Position numbers and translations under genes: made by a program. A stretch of 12,972 nucleotides of DNA, from assembly GCA_903970295.1 (NCBI GenBank), contig CAJCHQ010000597.1:1-12972 (forward strand), read 5' to 3'. Under the pieces are notes generated by a model that made no database searches, was not told where the DNA came from, and saw only the letters and a program-made list of their open reading frames with translations. Shown here in pieces: positions 6,434-12,972 of the stretch. This DNA is from Bryobacterales bacterium (GTDB lineage: Bacteria; Cyanobacteriota; Vampirovibrionia; Obscuribacterales; Obscuribacteraceae). The first letter of the stretch is position 1. Every line of letters begins with the position of its first letter.

Positions 6434-8701
6434 ATGACATTCAGTGCAACCGAGAGTAAAAGCAGACCGCACACCCATCGCAACGGCAGTGGTGGCGGGC
6501 ATTCCAGCGCACGCAGAGCCGCTATTCAGTCGATTCAAGCGCGCGATCCTGTGAACGCGACTGTTGATTACACACGCACCGGGGTTTCCGAAATCTACGG
6601 CAGCAATGTGTTCAATCGCACAGTCATGCGCACACTATTGCCGAAGAACGTATACAAGGCTGTTGTCCGTTGCCTCGACCACGGCGAAAAACTCGACGCC
6701 AACAGCGCCGACATCGTTGCCAACGCCATGAAGGATTGGGCCATCGCTCGTGGTGCCTCGCACTTCACTCACTGGTTCCATCCTATGACTGGATTGACCG
6801 CCGAGAAGCATGACTCTTTCTTGGTTTCGAGCGCTGACGAAGGTTCCGCCATTCTCGAATTCTCAGGCAAAACTCTGATCCAGGGCGAGCCCGATGCCTC
6901 GAGCTTTCCCTCAGGCGGTATCCGTTCCACATTCGAAGCTCGCGGATACACAGGTTGGGACCCGACCAGCCCCGCTTTCTTGATGGAAAGTGTGAACGGC
7001 AAGACTCTTTGTATTCCGACCGTTTTCTGTTCTTTCAGCGGTCATGCCCTCGATAAGAAAACACCTTTGCTCCGCTCGCTTGAAGCAATCAACAAGCAAG
7101 GTGTGCGCCTGCTGCACTTGCTCGGCAAGAAAGACGTCAAACGCGTAAATTGCACCGTCGGTCCGGAGCAAGAATATTTCTTGATCGACGAAGCCTTCTA
7201 CCTGGCTCGACCTGACTTGATCAACTGCGGACGCGCCCTCTTCGGTGCCAAGCCTCCCCGTGGTCAAGAAATGGAAGATCACTACTGGGGTTCAATCAGA
7301 GAGCGCGTACTTGCTTTCATGATGGATGCCGAGAACGAACTCTATAAGCTCGGTGTGCCGGTTAAAACCAGACACAACGAAGTCGCGCCGGCTCAATTCG
7401 AAGTGGCACCGGTTTTCGAAACAAGCAACGTGGCCACCGATCACAACATGGTTTTGATGGAAGTCTTCCGCAAAACAGCTCAGAAACACGGTTTACGTTG
7501 TCTCTTCCATGAAAAGCCCTTCAGTGGTGTCAATGGCAGTGGCAAGCACAATAACTGGTCGATGGCTGATGACGAAGGCAACAACCTTCTCGAGCCAGGC
7601 AAAACACCACAAGAGAATACGCAATTCATCGTCGTGCTCGCAGCGGTAATTCGCGCCGTCAATAAATATTCGAAGTTATTGCGCGCTGGTATCGCTTTCG
7701 CTGGCAACGATCACAGACTTGGTGCCAACGAAGCACCACCGGCAATCATCAGCGTTTATCTTGGTGACAGACTGAGTGAGATGGTGAAATCGATCATCTC
7801 CGGCAAGGAAGCTCCCGGCAGCAAAGCTGGTGCGATCAAGTCTTCAGTCACTCAGTTGCCCGATATTTCGCGAGATGATTCGGACCGCAACCGCACTTCT
7901 CCTTTTGCCTTCACCGGTAACAAATTCGAATTCCGAGCAGTCGGCGCCAGCCAATCAATTTCCTGGCCAAACACGATTCTCAATACAATCGTGGCTGAAT
8001 CGCTCGATTTTGTTTGCACTGAGATAGAGAAAGCCACGAAAAACGGCAATGACGTTAATGCCGCGGCCCAAGCCGTCGCCAAGCAAGTGCTGATCGACAA
8101 CGAACGCGTTCTCTTTAACGGCGACAACTATTCGCAATCCTGGCACGACGAAGCCGAAAGGCGCGGACTACCCAATCTCAAAAACACAGTTGAAGCGTTG
8201 CCTTCCCTCGTTGAGCAAGAAGCCAAAGATGTCTTCGGCAAATACGGTGTTCTAAAGGAAGATGAATTGGTCAGCCGCTACAACATCATGCTGGAAACTT
8301 ACTGCAAGACGATCAACATTGAAGCCTTGTTGACTGAAAGCATCGCCACCAACATGATTCTTCCAGCTGCTCTGGAATACCAAACCCACGTCGCCACAGC
8401 GATTGTGCAAACCAAGGCAGCAGTCAATGGCATCAATGTCACTGTGCAGGAAAACCTGCTCCGCGACATAGCCGAAAAGGTCAGCCAACTCAAGACTTCC
8501 CTGGAAGTGCTCGAGCAATTGCGCCGGCACAACCAGGAAGAGGATCACGGCGATGACCTTTTCGCTCATGCGAAGTTCTACCAACAAAAGGTAATTCCGA
8601 CCATGAACGACGTGCGCACTGTGGCCGACGAATTAGAGATGATCGTCGATGATTCGCTGTGGCCATTGCCCAAGTTCAGAGAGATGCTCTACATCTATTA
8701 A
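6434..8701 (+). CDS. glnN: Type III glutamine synthetase
   Basis: GSIII makes glutamine from glutamate, ammonia and ATP in the cytoplasm, the main entry of ammonium into metabolism. It forms large double-ring oligomers, distinct from GSI and GSII. At 755 residues it is full length or slightly longer than the usual ~700-730. Signatures in order: AEKHDSFL (123-130), GGIRSTFEARGYTGWD (161-176), GPEQEYFLID (243-252, metal-binding Glu), KTRHNEVAPAQFEVAP (311-326), HEKPFSGVNGSGKHNNWSM (359-377), AGNDHRLGANEAPPAI (423-438, Arg and adenylate-site loop) and NKFEFRAVGASQS (496-508). The C-terminal part (about 540-755) is the helical GSIII-specific region. Residues 8-28 form a His/Gly/Ser-rich extension of unknown use. 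The start is certain: AGGAGGTGCT directly precedes the ATG. It is second in the YjbQ-glnN unit, and a terminator follows. No nearby P-II or NtcA-type gene was seen. Confidence 0.97.
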   Translation: MTFSATESKSRPHTHRNGSGGGHSSARRAAIQSIQARDPVNATVDYTRTGVSEIYGSNVFNRTVMRTLLPKNVYKAVVRCLDHGEKLDANSADIVANAMKDWAIARGASHFTHWFHPMTGLTAEKHDSFLVSSADEGSAILEFSGKTLIQGEPDASSFPSGGIRSTFEARGYTGWDPTSPAFLMESVNGKTLCIPTVFCSFSGHALDKKTPLLRSLEAINKQGVRLLHLLGKKDVKRVNCTVGPEQEYFLIDEAFYLARPDLINCGRALFGAKPPRGQEMEDHYWGSIRERVLAFMMDAENELYKLGVPVKTRHNEVAPAQFEVAPVFETSNVATDHNMVLMEVFRKTAQKHGLRCLFHEKPFSGVNGSGKHNNWSMADDEGNNLLEPGKTPQENTQFIVVLAAVIRAVNKYSKLLRAGIAFAGNDHRLGANEAPPAIISVYLGDRLSEMVKSIISGKEAPGSKAGAIKSSVTQLPDISRDDSDRNRTSPFAFTGNKFEFRAVGASQSISWPNTILNTIVAESLDFVCTEIEKATKNGNDVNAAAQAVAKQVLIDNERVLFNGDNYSQSWHDEAERRGLPNLKNTVEALPSLVEQEAKDVFGKYGVLKEDELVSRYNIMLETYCKTINIEALLTESIATNMILPAALEYQTHVATAIVQTKAAVNGINVTVQENLLRDIAEKVSQLKTSLEVLEQLRRHNQEEDHGDDLFAHAKFYQQKVIPTMNDVRTVADELEMIVDDSLWPLPKFREMLYIY

Positions 8702-8749
8702 GTCTGGCGCCGGCGCCTGTCGGCGGCAGCCAGTAATATTCAACGAGTT

Positions 8750-8780
8750 GGGCGGCTATCTGGTCGCCCTTCTTTTGGTT
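8750..8780 (+). terminator. Terminator after glnN
   Basis: GGGCG (8750-8754) pairs with CGCCC (8765-8769), followed by the T-rich TTCTTTTGGTTT. It lies about 50 bp after the glnN stop and before the next gene. A separate 12-base palindrome, GGCGCCGGCGCC, lies at 8706-8717 just after the stop. Confidence 0.6.
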
Positions 8781-8831
8781 TAAAAGCGGTAAGATTAGGG
8801 TTGCCGTGACTAAAAGCAAGGGGCACCTATT

Positions 8832-9227
8832 TTGAGCTCAGCCGAAAAGCCAATTGTTTTCACCAAGCCTGAAAGCACAATCGTGCGCACGAGCAAACTG
8901 TTTTTTTATCTGGGCATGGCAGCCGTGAGTCCGCTTGTGGCCATTGCCTTTCTCTGCTTCATAGCTGGATTTGCGCTGGCAATATTAGGTTTCGCCTGGT
9001 TGGTCAAAGAAGTGCCGATTGCGGCCGGCATTGTCTGCCTGGCTTTTTTAACCGGAGCCGCTGCCTACGCACTATCTGGACGCCGCCGCCTGAAATTATT
9101 AATGCACCGCATCACCTTCTTGGAAGCTGAAATTACTCAAGCCCACGGGCAAGTTCGAGAGCTCGAGCAAATAATTTCATTCGACAAACAGCTGAAAACC
9201 GAAAAACGCATGAAAGACAAAGCCTAG
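8832..9227 (+). CDS. Small membrane protein with two helices and a coiled coil
   Basis: A 131-residue protein of no family I recognise. A soluble N-terminus (1-21) is followed by hydrophobic segments at about 23-57 (possibly one long or two packed helices) and 62-82, then a basic stop (GRRR, 83-86). Residues 88-125 have heptad-like Leu/Ile spacing (LLMHRITFLEAEI...VRELEQI) and probably form a coiled coil in the cytoplasm. The tail is highly charged (KTEKRMKDKA). The start is TTG at 8832, with AAGGGG about 8 nt upstream. It follows the glnN terminator and is probably transcribed on its own. A scaffold or dimerising membrane role is possible; nothing in the sequence fixes it. Confidence 0.7.
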   Translation: MSSAEKPIVFTKPESTIVRTSKLFFYLGMAAVSPLVAIAFLCFIAGFALAILGFAWLVKEVPIAAGIVCLAFLTGAAAYALSGRRRLKLLMHRITFLEAEITQAHGQVRELEQIISFDKQLKTEKRMKDKA

Positions 9228-9260
9228 TCCCTAAAAATCTTTCTTCTTATGTCGCTGCGA

Positions 9261-9650
9261 TCATTCGTCCTCAGACTCTTCGGGTGGATCAACCCATTCG
9301 TGCCGCTCTTCATATTGCTTTAAGTGAGGACCTCTCAATGGAGCTTTCGAACTATCCACCTGCGGTCCATGGCCGCCGAGTTCCATGGAATCTTGATTGT
9401 TCACAAGCTTCAGGTCAGGCAGCCCCGCATGAATCTTGGCTTCAGCATGAGGATCCATGTTGAATATTTGATTCATCGCTTGCGCACGATCGGAGTGACT
9501 AACCGATGGTCCAAGCATTTGATCGACCGAATTGCGCACTTCAATCCGCGCATGATGCAATTCACCGGAATTTTTTGCAGTGGATGCCTCGTTGATTTCG
9601 CGCACAGTAGGTGCCGAGTTCATCGCGGCCAAGCCGGCTGGTGGGCTCAT
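9261..9650 (-). CDS. Small hydrophilic protein of unknown function
   Basis: A 129-residue protein with no signal peptide, no membrane segment and no family I know. It is hydrophilic, with several His-containing stretches, and ends in a very acidic tail (DPPEESEDE). The strongest support is the ribosome binding site: GAGGAGGAGCT directly before the ATG at 9650. An overlapping plus-strand frame (9324-9686) lacks such a site and is discarded. The upstream region (9651-9780) carries two perfect 7-bp inverted repeats that may control it. It converges with the small membrane protein gene, 33 bp apart. Confidence 0.7.
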   Translation of the reverse strand: MSPPAGLAAMNSAPTVREINEASTAKNSGELHHARIEVRNSVDQMLGPSVSHSDRAQAMNQIFNMDPHAEAKIHAGLPDLKLVNNQDSMELGGHGPQVDSSKAPLRGPHLKQYEERHEWVDPPEESEDE

Positions 9651-9683
9651 AGCTCCTCCTCGAAGATACAGTTGAGCGCAACG

Positions 9684-9702
9684 TGACCTCCAATTGAGGT
9701 CA
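9684..9702 (-). promoter_or_regulatory. Inverted repeat in leader of the 9650 gene
   Basis: TGACCTC (9684-9690) and GAGGTCA (9696-9702) are perfect 7-bp inverted arms around CAATT, 34 bp upstream of the start codon at 9650. It may be a protein-binding operator or an mRNA hairpin. In the mRNA the 5' arm contains CCUC, which could instead pair with the GAGGAGGAG ribosome binding site. Confidence 0.45.
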
Positions 9703-9726
9703 GCAGCTAAATTAGTAACGTCTATA

Positions 9727-9752
9727 CATTAGCGCGCCTCAGCCAGCTAATG
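9727..9752. repeat. Operator-like inverted repeat
   Basis: CATTAGC (9727-9733) and GCTAATG (9746-9752) are perfect inverted arms with a 12-bp spacer, so the half-site centres are 19 bp apart. This suits a dimeric regulator on one DNA face. CAGCTAA, overlapping the second arm, recurs at 9704-9710 and 9837-9843. Confidence 0.4.
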
Positions 9753-9858
9753 GTTACAAATACGTTTCAACAATTGGATTTGGATCTATACGACCTCGCG
9801 ATATTTCACGCACGGTTTGACACAACATATAGATAGCAGCTAAATCTATAATGATTGT

Positions 9859-9896
9859 GCAACGCCTGAACGCATTGCGAATTTAATGCAATTCGC
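9859..9896 (-). repeat. Two overlapping hairpins after the 10415 gene
   Basis: GCAACGC (9859-9865) pairs with GCATTGC (9872-9878, one G-T), and GCGAATT (9877-9883) pairs with AATTCGC (9890-9896). They share bases 9877-9878, so only one can fully form. They begin about 10 bp after the stop of the minus-strand gene. There is no T-tract, so they may stabilise or end its transcript with a factor's help. Confidence 0.4.
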
Positions 9897-9905
9897 TGAT
9901 CGGTT

Positions 9906-10415
9906 CTACTCGCCTTTCGACCCCGATAGGTGTCCGCTACCAGGCTGGAGATTGCGGTCCGGATACGCTGGAATAAGATTCGGATCGTTCACTTCGTTTT
10001 CCGCCTGCCCCGCCTTCACCGGATTGGTCTTGTGCGACGCCTTGAACACTTCTTCGTTGAGCAAGGTGATTGCCTTTTCCAGATCATCCGTAGCCGGTTT
10101 CGGAAATCCTTTCTCTCTGGTCTCTTTTTCCATCGAAGTCAGTTCAGACTGGCGACTTAGAAATTTGTCCGCTTCACCTTGCGAGATGAACCCTTTGTTT
10201 TGAATCAGTCGAATTTGATCTCCTAGATCTGTGATCCGCTGTTTGTACTTCGGACGGCCAACTTCAGTACTTTCTGTTATTTGCACGCCGGGAGGGCCCG
10301 ATGAATTAACGCTGGTTATCGAAAAAGACGATCGCTCTTGCTGCGCGAATGATGGTGCAGCAGTTAATCCGAATACAACCAAGAGTAAGATTCCACTCCG
10401 CTTCAATGCGCGCAT
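9906..10415 (-). CDS. Secreted helical protein of unknown function
   Basis: A 169-residue exported protein. The signal peptide is clear: MRALKRSG, then a core ILLLVVFGLTAA and cleavage after PSFA before Q25. Residues 55-127 are helical and have a repeated style, RITDLGDQIRLIQNKGFISQGEADKFLSRQ..., in which a Gly-containing turn and an EAD/ATDDLEK step alternate with amphipathic helices. Similar LT/IS-x-x-EA helix-turn patterns occur in periplasmic proteins, but I know no exact family. The C-terminus (130-169) is Pro/Asn/Gly-rich and probably disordered. The frame extends to 10475, but the start at 10415 is chosen because GGAGGTGCT directly precedes that ATG and the signal peptide begins there. 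A TATAAT box lies 31 bp upstream. Confidence 0.8.
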   Translation of the reverse strand: MRALKRSGILLLVVFGLTAAPSFAQQERSSFSITSVNSSGPPGVQITESTEVGRPKYKQRITDLGDQIRLIQNKGFISQGEADKFLSRQSELTSMEKETREKGFPKPATDDLEKAITLLNEEVFKASHKTNPVKAGQAENEVNDPNLIPAYPDRNLQPGSGHLSGSKGE

Positions 10416-10445
10416 AGCACCTCCAGAACTTCTCGCCGAAGACCT

Positions 10446-10451
10446 ATTATA
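10446..10451 (-). promoter_or_regulatory. -10 box of the secreted protein gene
   Basis: On the minus strand a perfect TATAAT sits 31 bp before the start codon at 10415, giving a leader of about 25 nt. The -35 region is poor (TGTTTA at a 17-bp spacing), so an activator may be needed. Confidence 0.5.
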
Positions 10452-10577
10452 CGTGACGCACACAGCGCTAAACACCGGAGCGCAAAAATGGACAGCTCAG
10501 AGCACAACAACAACAAGGAGCGCTGATTCTACCAGCTCATCAGCATTCCCAGCGCGGGGGATACCCCGTTTGCGTGA

Positions 10578-10606
10578 TTGTCACGTCGCCAAAATATCGT
10601 TAGTAT
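10578..10606 (+). promoter_or_regulatory. Promoter of the 72-residue ORF
   Basis: TTGTCA (5/6 match to the -35 consensus) is followed after exactly 17 bp by TAGTAT (4/6). The -35 box overlaps the palindrome GTGATTGTCAC (10574-10584), a possible repressor site. A 6-bp hairpin, TTCGGT-CTGACT-ACCGAA (10606-10623), lies between the promoter and the start and abuts the ribosome binding site. Confidence 0.5.
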
Positions 10607-10634
10607 TCGGTCTGACTACCGAAGGAGACCGCCC

Positions 10635-10853
10635 ATGCTGAGCAATCAGGACAATCCATTCAAGAAAGTCGATTTAAATACGCTCTATCTGTCCAGCCTT
10701 TCATCACTCGCAGCAGAGCCCGAAAATTGTTTGGTGTCTCGTGAGAGGAAGGCAAAAGCCGCAAACCATCTTCGTCGAGTTCAGCGCTCTAACTTCTTTC
10801 AGCGCGCCGCAATTCATATCTCTGATTTCTTCCAGAAGACTGACGCAGCATAG
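10635..10853 (+). CDS. Small basic protein of unknown function
   Basis: A 72-residue protein I cannot assign. It has a polar N-terminus, a Leu/Ser-rich stretch (LYLSSLSSLAAEP, 16-28), a basic middle (SRERKAKAANHLRRVQR, 34-50) and an amphipathic C-terminal helix (FFQRAAIHISDFFQK). It has no signal peptide or membrane segment. The ATG at 10635 has AAGGAG 7 nt upstream; the frame is open from 10578, but the extra residues overlap the promoter. A promoter and leader hairpin support expression. Its stop is only 11 bp from the end of the kinase gene, which comes from the other strand, so the transcripts probably overlap. Confidence 0.6.
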   Translation: MLSNQDNPFKKVDLNTLYLSSLSSLAAEPENCLVSRERKAKAANHLRRVQRSNFFQRAAIHISDFFQKTDAA

Positions 10854-10864
10854 CCCAAACTAAT

Positions 10865-12972
10865 TCAAATCTTGACCGGCAACAGGGATCTTTCGATTTC
10901 TTCGACAGATTGATAGCGCAAGGTGGGGTTGTAATTGGTGCAAGTAGCAATCACATTATCTAAATGCTCTGGTACTTCGGGCACAAGTTCTCTCGGATGC
11001 GATGTCGAAATCGGTAGCGGATCGGCGCCAGTCAAAAGATAATGCAATGTTGCCCCGAACGAATAAATATCGCTCAACGGCGTCGGCTCACCCTGAAACT
11101 GTTCAGGAGCCAGATACGATGGTTTACCGACCACTGTTCCTGTTGTAGTCGCCGACTGGTCCAAAGTTTGCGCGACGTTGAAGTCGATCAGGCGCAGAGT
11201 TCCGTCCAAGCCGAGAATCAGATTCTCAGGAGTAAAATCTCTGTGCACTACGGGCGGTTCTTGCCCGTGCAAATACTCCAGGATCTTACACATTTGCAGA
11301 GCTAATGCAGTGACCTGATCGCCTGACTGCCGGCCTGAGTCTTTAACGACCTGATGCAAATTTCTTCCATTTAAATGTTCCAAAACCAGGTATGCTCGAT
11401 GATCCTCGACGAAATAGTCGAGTAGCCTGACGATTTGCGGATGATCCATTTGTTTGAGCAGACGCGCCTCTTTTTCAAAGCGCTCGATCGCCTTCCTTCT
11501 AACCGCCAAATCGACATATACCGGCAAAACGAATTCTTTCAACACAGCGTCTTCGTTAGACACGCAATCGTTTGCCAGATACACCGAGCCCTGGCCACCC
11601 ACGGCTATTAACTTGGTCACACGATACTGATGATCTTTCAGCACTGCACCGGCAATCAGGGGTTTCAATTTGTCTCGCTTTGGCGGTGTCGTCAAAGCTT
11701 CCAACCAGATGTCGGTATAACTGAAATTGCTTGGCGGCTGCAAACTGCTGATCAACTCAGGGTCTTTAGAGCAGTGTGGAGCCCAGCGCTCGATTGCGCG
11801 CAAGATTTCTTCCTTCGAGCTTATCGATCGAATGATGTCGAGCCTGACCCTGACAGGTTTGTCGCTCTTCATGTCGAAGACGAGCCACTTTTCTTCTTGT
11901 TCTTTACCCTCGCCCTCTTCCAGGTGGACTGCCAAAACATCAGGCCAACGATACGTTTTGGTACCATTTTTGTGATGTGGTGCAGTCAGCGAAAAACCAG
12001 CAGAGGCCAAAATCAAATTTTGGGGAATAGATCTTCTGATAAAGATGACCAAACTGATGTAGAGTGCTGCTGCTACGATCGGCCCGTAGAAAGCCAGGTC
12101 TGCGTTTTTAGCCAGCAGGTTGCTGAGGGTGCTGTGCTCCCGCAGGGCGAAACCAGAAAAATAGATTTGCGTCCAGACCGCAGCCGAATTGCGAGCCAAA
12201 AACAACAAGCCTAGCATTACTATAAAGTATGACTCACTCCGCAAAATAATCGCTGGCAAGTCGGGCTTCAGCAATTTTTTGATCGCTTTCGCCGAAGAGA
12301 CTGTACCCTGAGACCTGAGTCCCAGAGAATGTCTTTGATTTTCGCCAATCAAAGAATTTCGCGAAACGATCGTCACTCGATCTGTCGACCTTGTTAGTTG
12401 ATCGTTTGCCTTAATCATTTCTGCCCGCAAGTTTTGAGGTTTCAAAACCAAAACCGTATTACTTTTCTTTTCCACCCAGTCGTCAATAAAAGCGGAGCTA
12501 CTAAGCTTTCCAGGAAACATGATCGGCCACCATAGTCGGTAGATGGTCCGTTTGAATGCTTTCGCAAACGATGCTCTGACGCCGTTTTCGTCGCAGACCA
12601 TCAATCCCACAATCGACCAGCCAAAAGTGGTTTGCCAGCGAGAGCTTAGCAGCACCGCAAAATAAATAGGACAAGCCAGAATCGGCATAATCGAAAGATT
12701 GAAAGTAAGCCACAAAGACGAAAGTGTGGCCAACAAAGGGGCAGTTCTTAAATCGACACCCAGCCATGCGCACATAATATCGAGAGCGATCGGACCAGCT
12801 AACGAACCACCGACCAGTTGCAGAGCAAGCAAAGCGACAGGGAAAAATATGGGGATCAGTCCTGACATCATATAGACGAAGAAACTGAACAAACCCGCGG
12901 CAAAAGCGCATCCAGCAATGCTGAAAAAATCTTTCGGGCCCGGAAACAACAAGGCAATAGTAGCGACAGAGA
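10865..12972 (-). CDS. Membrane-anchored Ser/Thr protein kinase with RDD domain (5' end off window)
   Basis: A eukaryotic-type (Hanks) Ser/Thr kinase joined to membrane domains. Residues are numbered from a TTG at 12952, but the frame is open to the edge, so the true start probably lies outside. Hydrophobic segments fill 8-105. Residues 106-140 (QTTFGWSIVGLMVCDENG...AFKRTIYRL) match an RDD-family signature. Further membrane segments lie near 240-262 and 286-306. Residues 312-390 look like a small beta domain, perhaps PH-like. The kinase domain is 441-695: glycine loop VGGQGSVYLA (451-460), K472, helix-C E495, HRDFTPEN (570-577, catalytic D572), metal-binding D590 in DFN instead of DFG, YLAPEQ (613-618) and SDIYSFG (627-633). 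All catalytic residues are present, so it should be active. It probably senses a membrane signal and phosphorylates cytoplasmic proteins; the target is unknown. It ends convergently with the small ORF. Confidence 0.9.
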   Translation of the reverse strand, partial: SVATIALLFPGPKDFFSIAGCAFAAGLFSFFVYMMSGLIPIFFPVALLALQLVGGSLAGPIALDIMCAWLGVDLRTAPLLATLSSLWLTFNLSIMPILACPIYFAVLLSSRWQTTFGWSIVGLMVCDENGVRASFAKAFKRTIYRLWWPIMFPGKLSSSAFIDDWVEKKSNTVLVLKPQNLRAEMIKANDQLTRSTDRVTIVSRNSLIGENQRHSLGLRSQGTVSSAKAIKKLLKPDLPAIILRSESYFIVMLGLLFLARNSAAVWTQIYFSGFALREHSTLSNLLAKNADLAFYGPIVAAALYISLVIFIRRSIPQNLILASAGFSLTAPHHKNGTKTYRWPDVLAVHLEEGEGKEQEEKWLVFDMKSDKPVRVRLDIIRSISSKEEILRAIERWAPHCSKDPELISSLQPPSNFSYTDIWLEALTTPPKRDKLKPLIAGAVLKDHQYRVTKLIAVGGQGSVYLANDCVSNEDAVLKEFVLPVYVDLAVRRKAIERFEKEARLLKQMDHPQIVRLLDYFVEDHRAYLVLEHLNGRNLHQVVKDSGRQSGDQVTALALQMCKILEYLHGQEPPVVHRDFTPENLILGLDGTLRLIDFNVAQTLDQSATTTGTVVGKPSYLAPEQFQGEPTPLSDIYSFGATLHYLLTGADPLPISTSHPRELVPEVPEHLDNVIATCTNYNPTLRYQSVEEIERSLLPVKI

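Noticed and set aside
8706..8717. Palindrome GGCGCCGGCGCC after glnN as a terminator
   Set aside because: It lacks a T-tract; the hairpin at 8750-8780 fits better.
9324..9686. 120-residue plus-strand frame
   Set aside because: It overlaps the minus-strand gene at 9261-9650, which has a very strong ribosome binding site; this one has none.
9886..10203. 105-residue plus-strand frame
   Set aside because: It is antisense to the secreted-protein gene, whose signal peptide, ribosome binding site and -10 box are clear.
10503..10516. CAA triplet run as a possible repeat array
   Set aside because: It has only about four units, is too short to call a repeat array, and has no spacer structure like a CRISPR.
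11630..12214. 194-residue plus-strand frame
   Set aside because: It is a shadow of the kinase gene; the minus frame has full domain motifs.

Overview
The window looks like a chromosomal segment from a Gram-negative-type bacterium of about 50% GC. My best guess is a relative of the Cyanobacteria, in the Vampirovibrionia/Melainabacteria such as the Obscuribacterales. The hints are an LpxI-type lipid A enzyme (so an outer membrane), a type III glutamine synthetase, a membrane-tethered Ser/Thr kinase with the HRDFTPEN...DFN wording I associate with cyanobacterial-lineage kinases, and many signal-peptide or TPR proteins of unknown role. This is an inference; no marker gene in the window fixes the taxon.

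Bases 1-1300 are a gene-poor, decayed stretch. It holds the N-terminal part of a nitrilase-like gene on the minus strand (81-410), one intact tRNA-Arg(ACG) on the minus strand (1097-1170) with its terminator, a truncated second copy of that tRNA's 3' half plus terminator about 450 bp away (594-690), and a degenerate tRNA-Val(UAC)-like sequence (836-907). Short tandem repeats lie between them. Together these could be an old tRNA-targeted integration scar or a decayed tRNA cluster.

Bases 1300-2910 carry a divergent pair: a secreted proline-rich protein (minus, with a good promoter) and lpxI (plus). Bases 3178-5795 hold a secreted five-TPR protein and a 456-residue protein of unknown family with a JAMM/MPN-like HxHP...SxxD stretch. 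Bases 5985-8701 hold a tight pair, a YjbQ-family protein and then the glutamine synthetase glnN, 17 bp apart, closed by a hairpin terminator. A small two-helix membrane protein follows (8832-9227).

From 9261 onward most genes are on the minus strand: a small hydrophilic protein with a structured leader, a secreted helical protein with a perfect TATAAT box, and at the right edge a large RDD-membrane-domain plus Ser/Thr-kinase protein that runs off the window. A 72-residue plus-strand ORF (10635-10853) converges on the kinase. Three genes start at GTG or TTG. No CRISPR array, insertion sequence or rRNA was seen. Apart from the YjbQ-GlnN pair, the genes show no obvious shared pathway.
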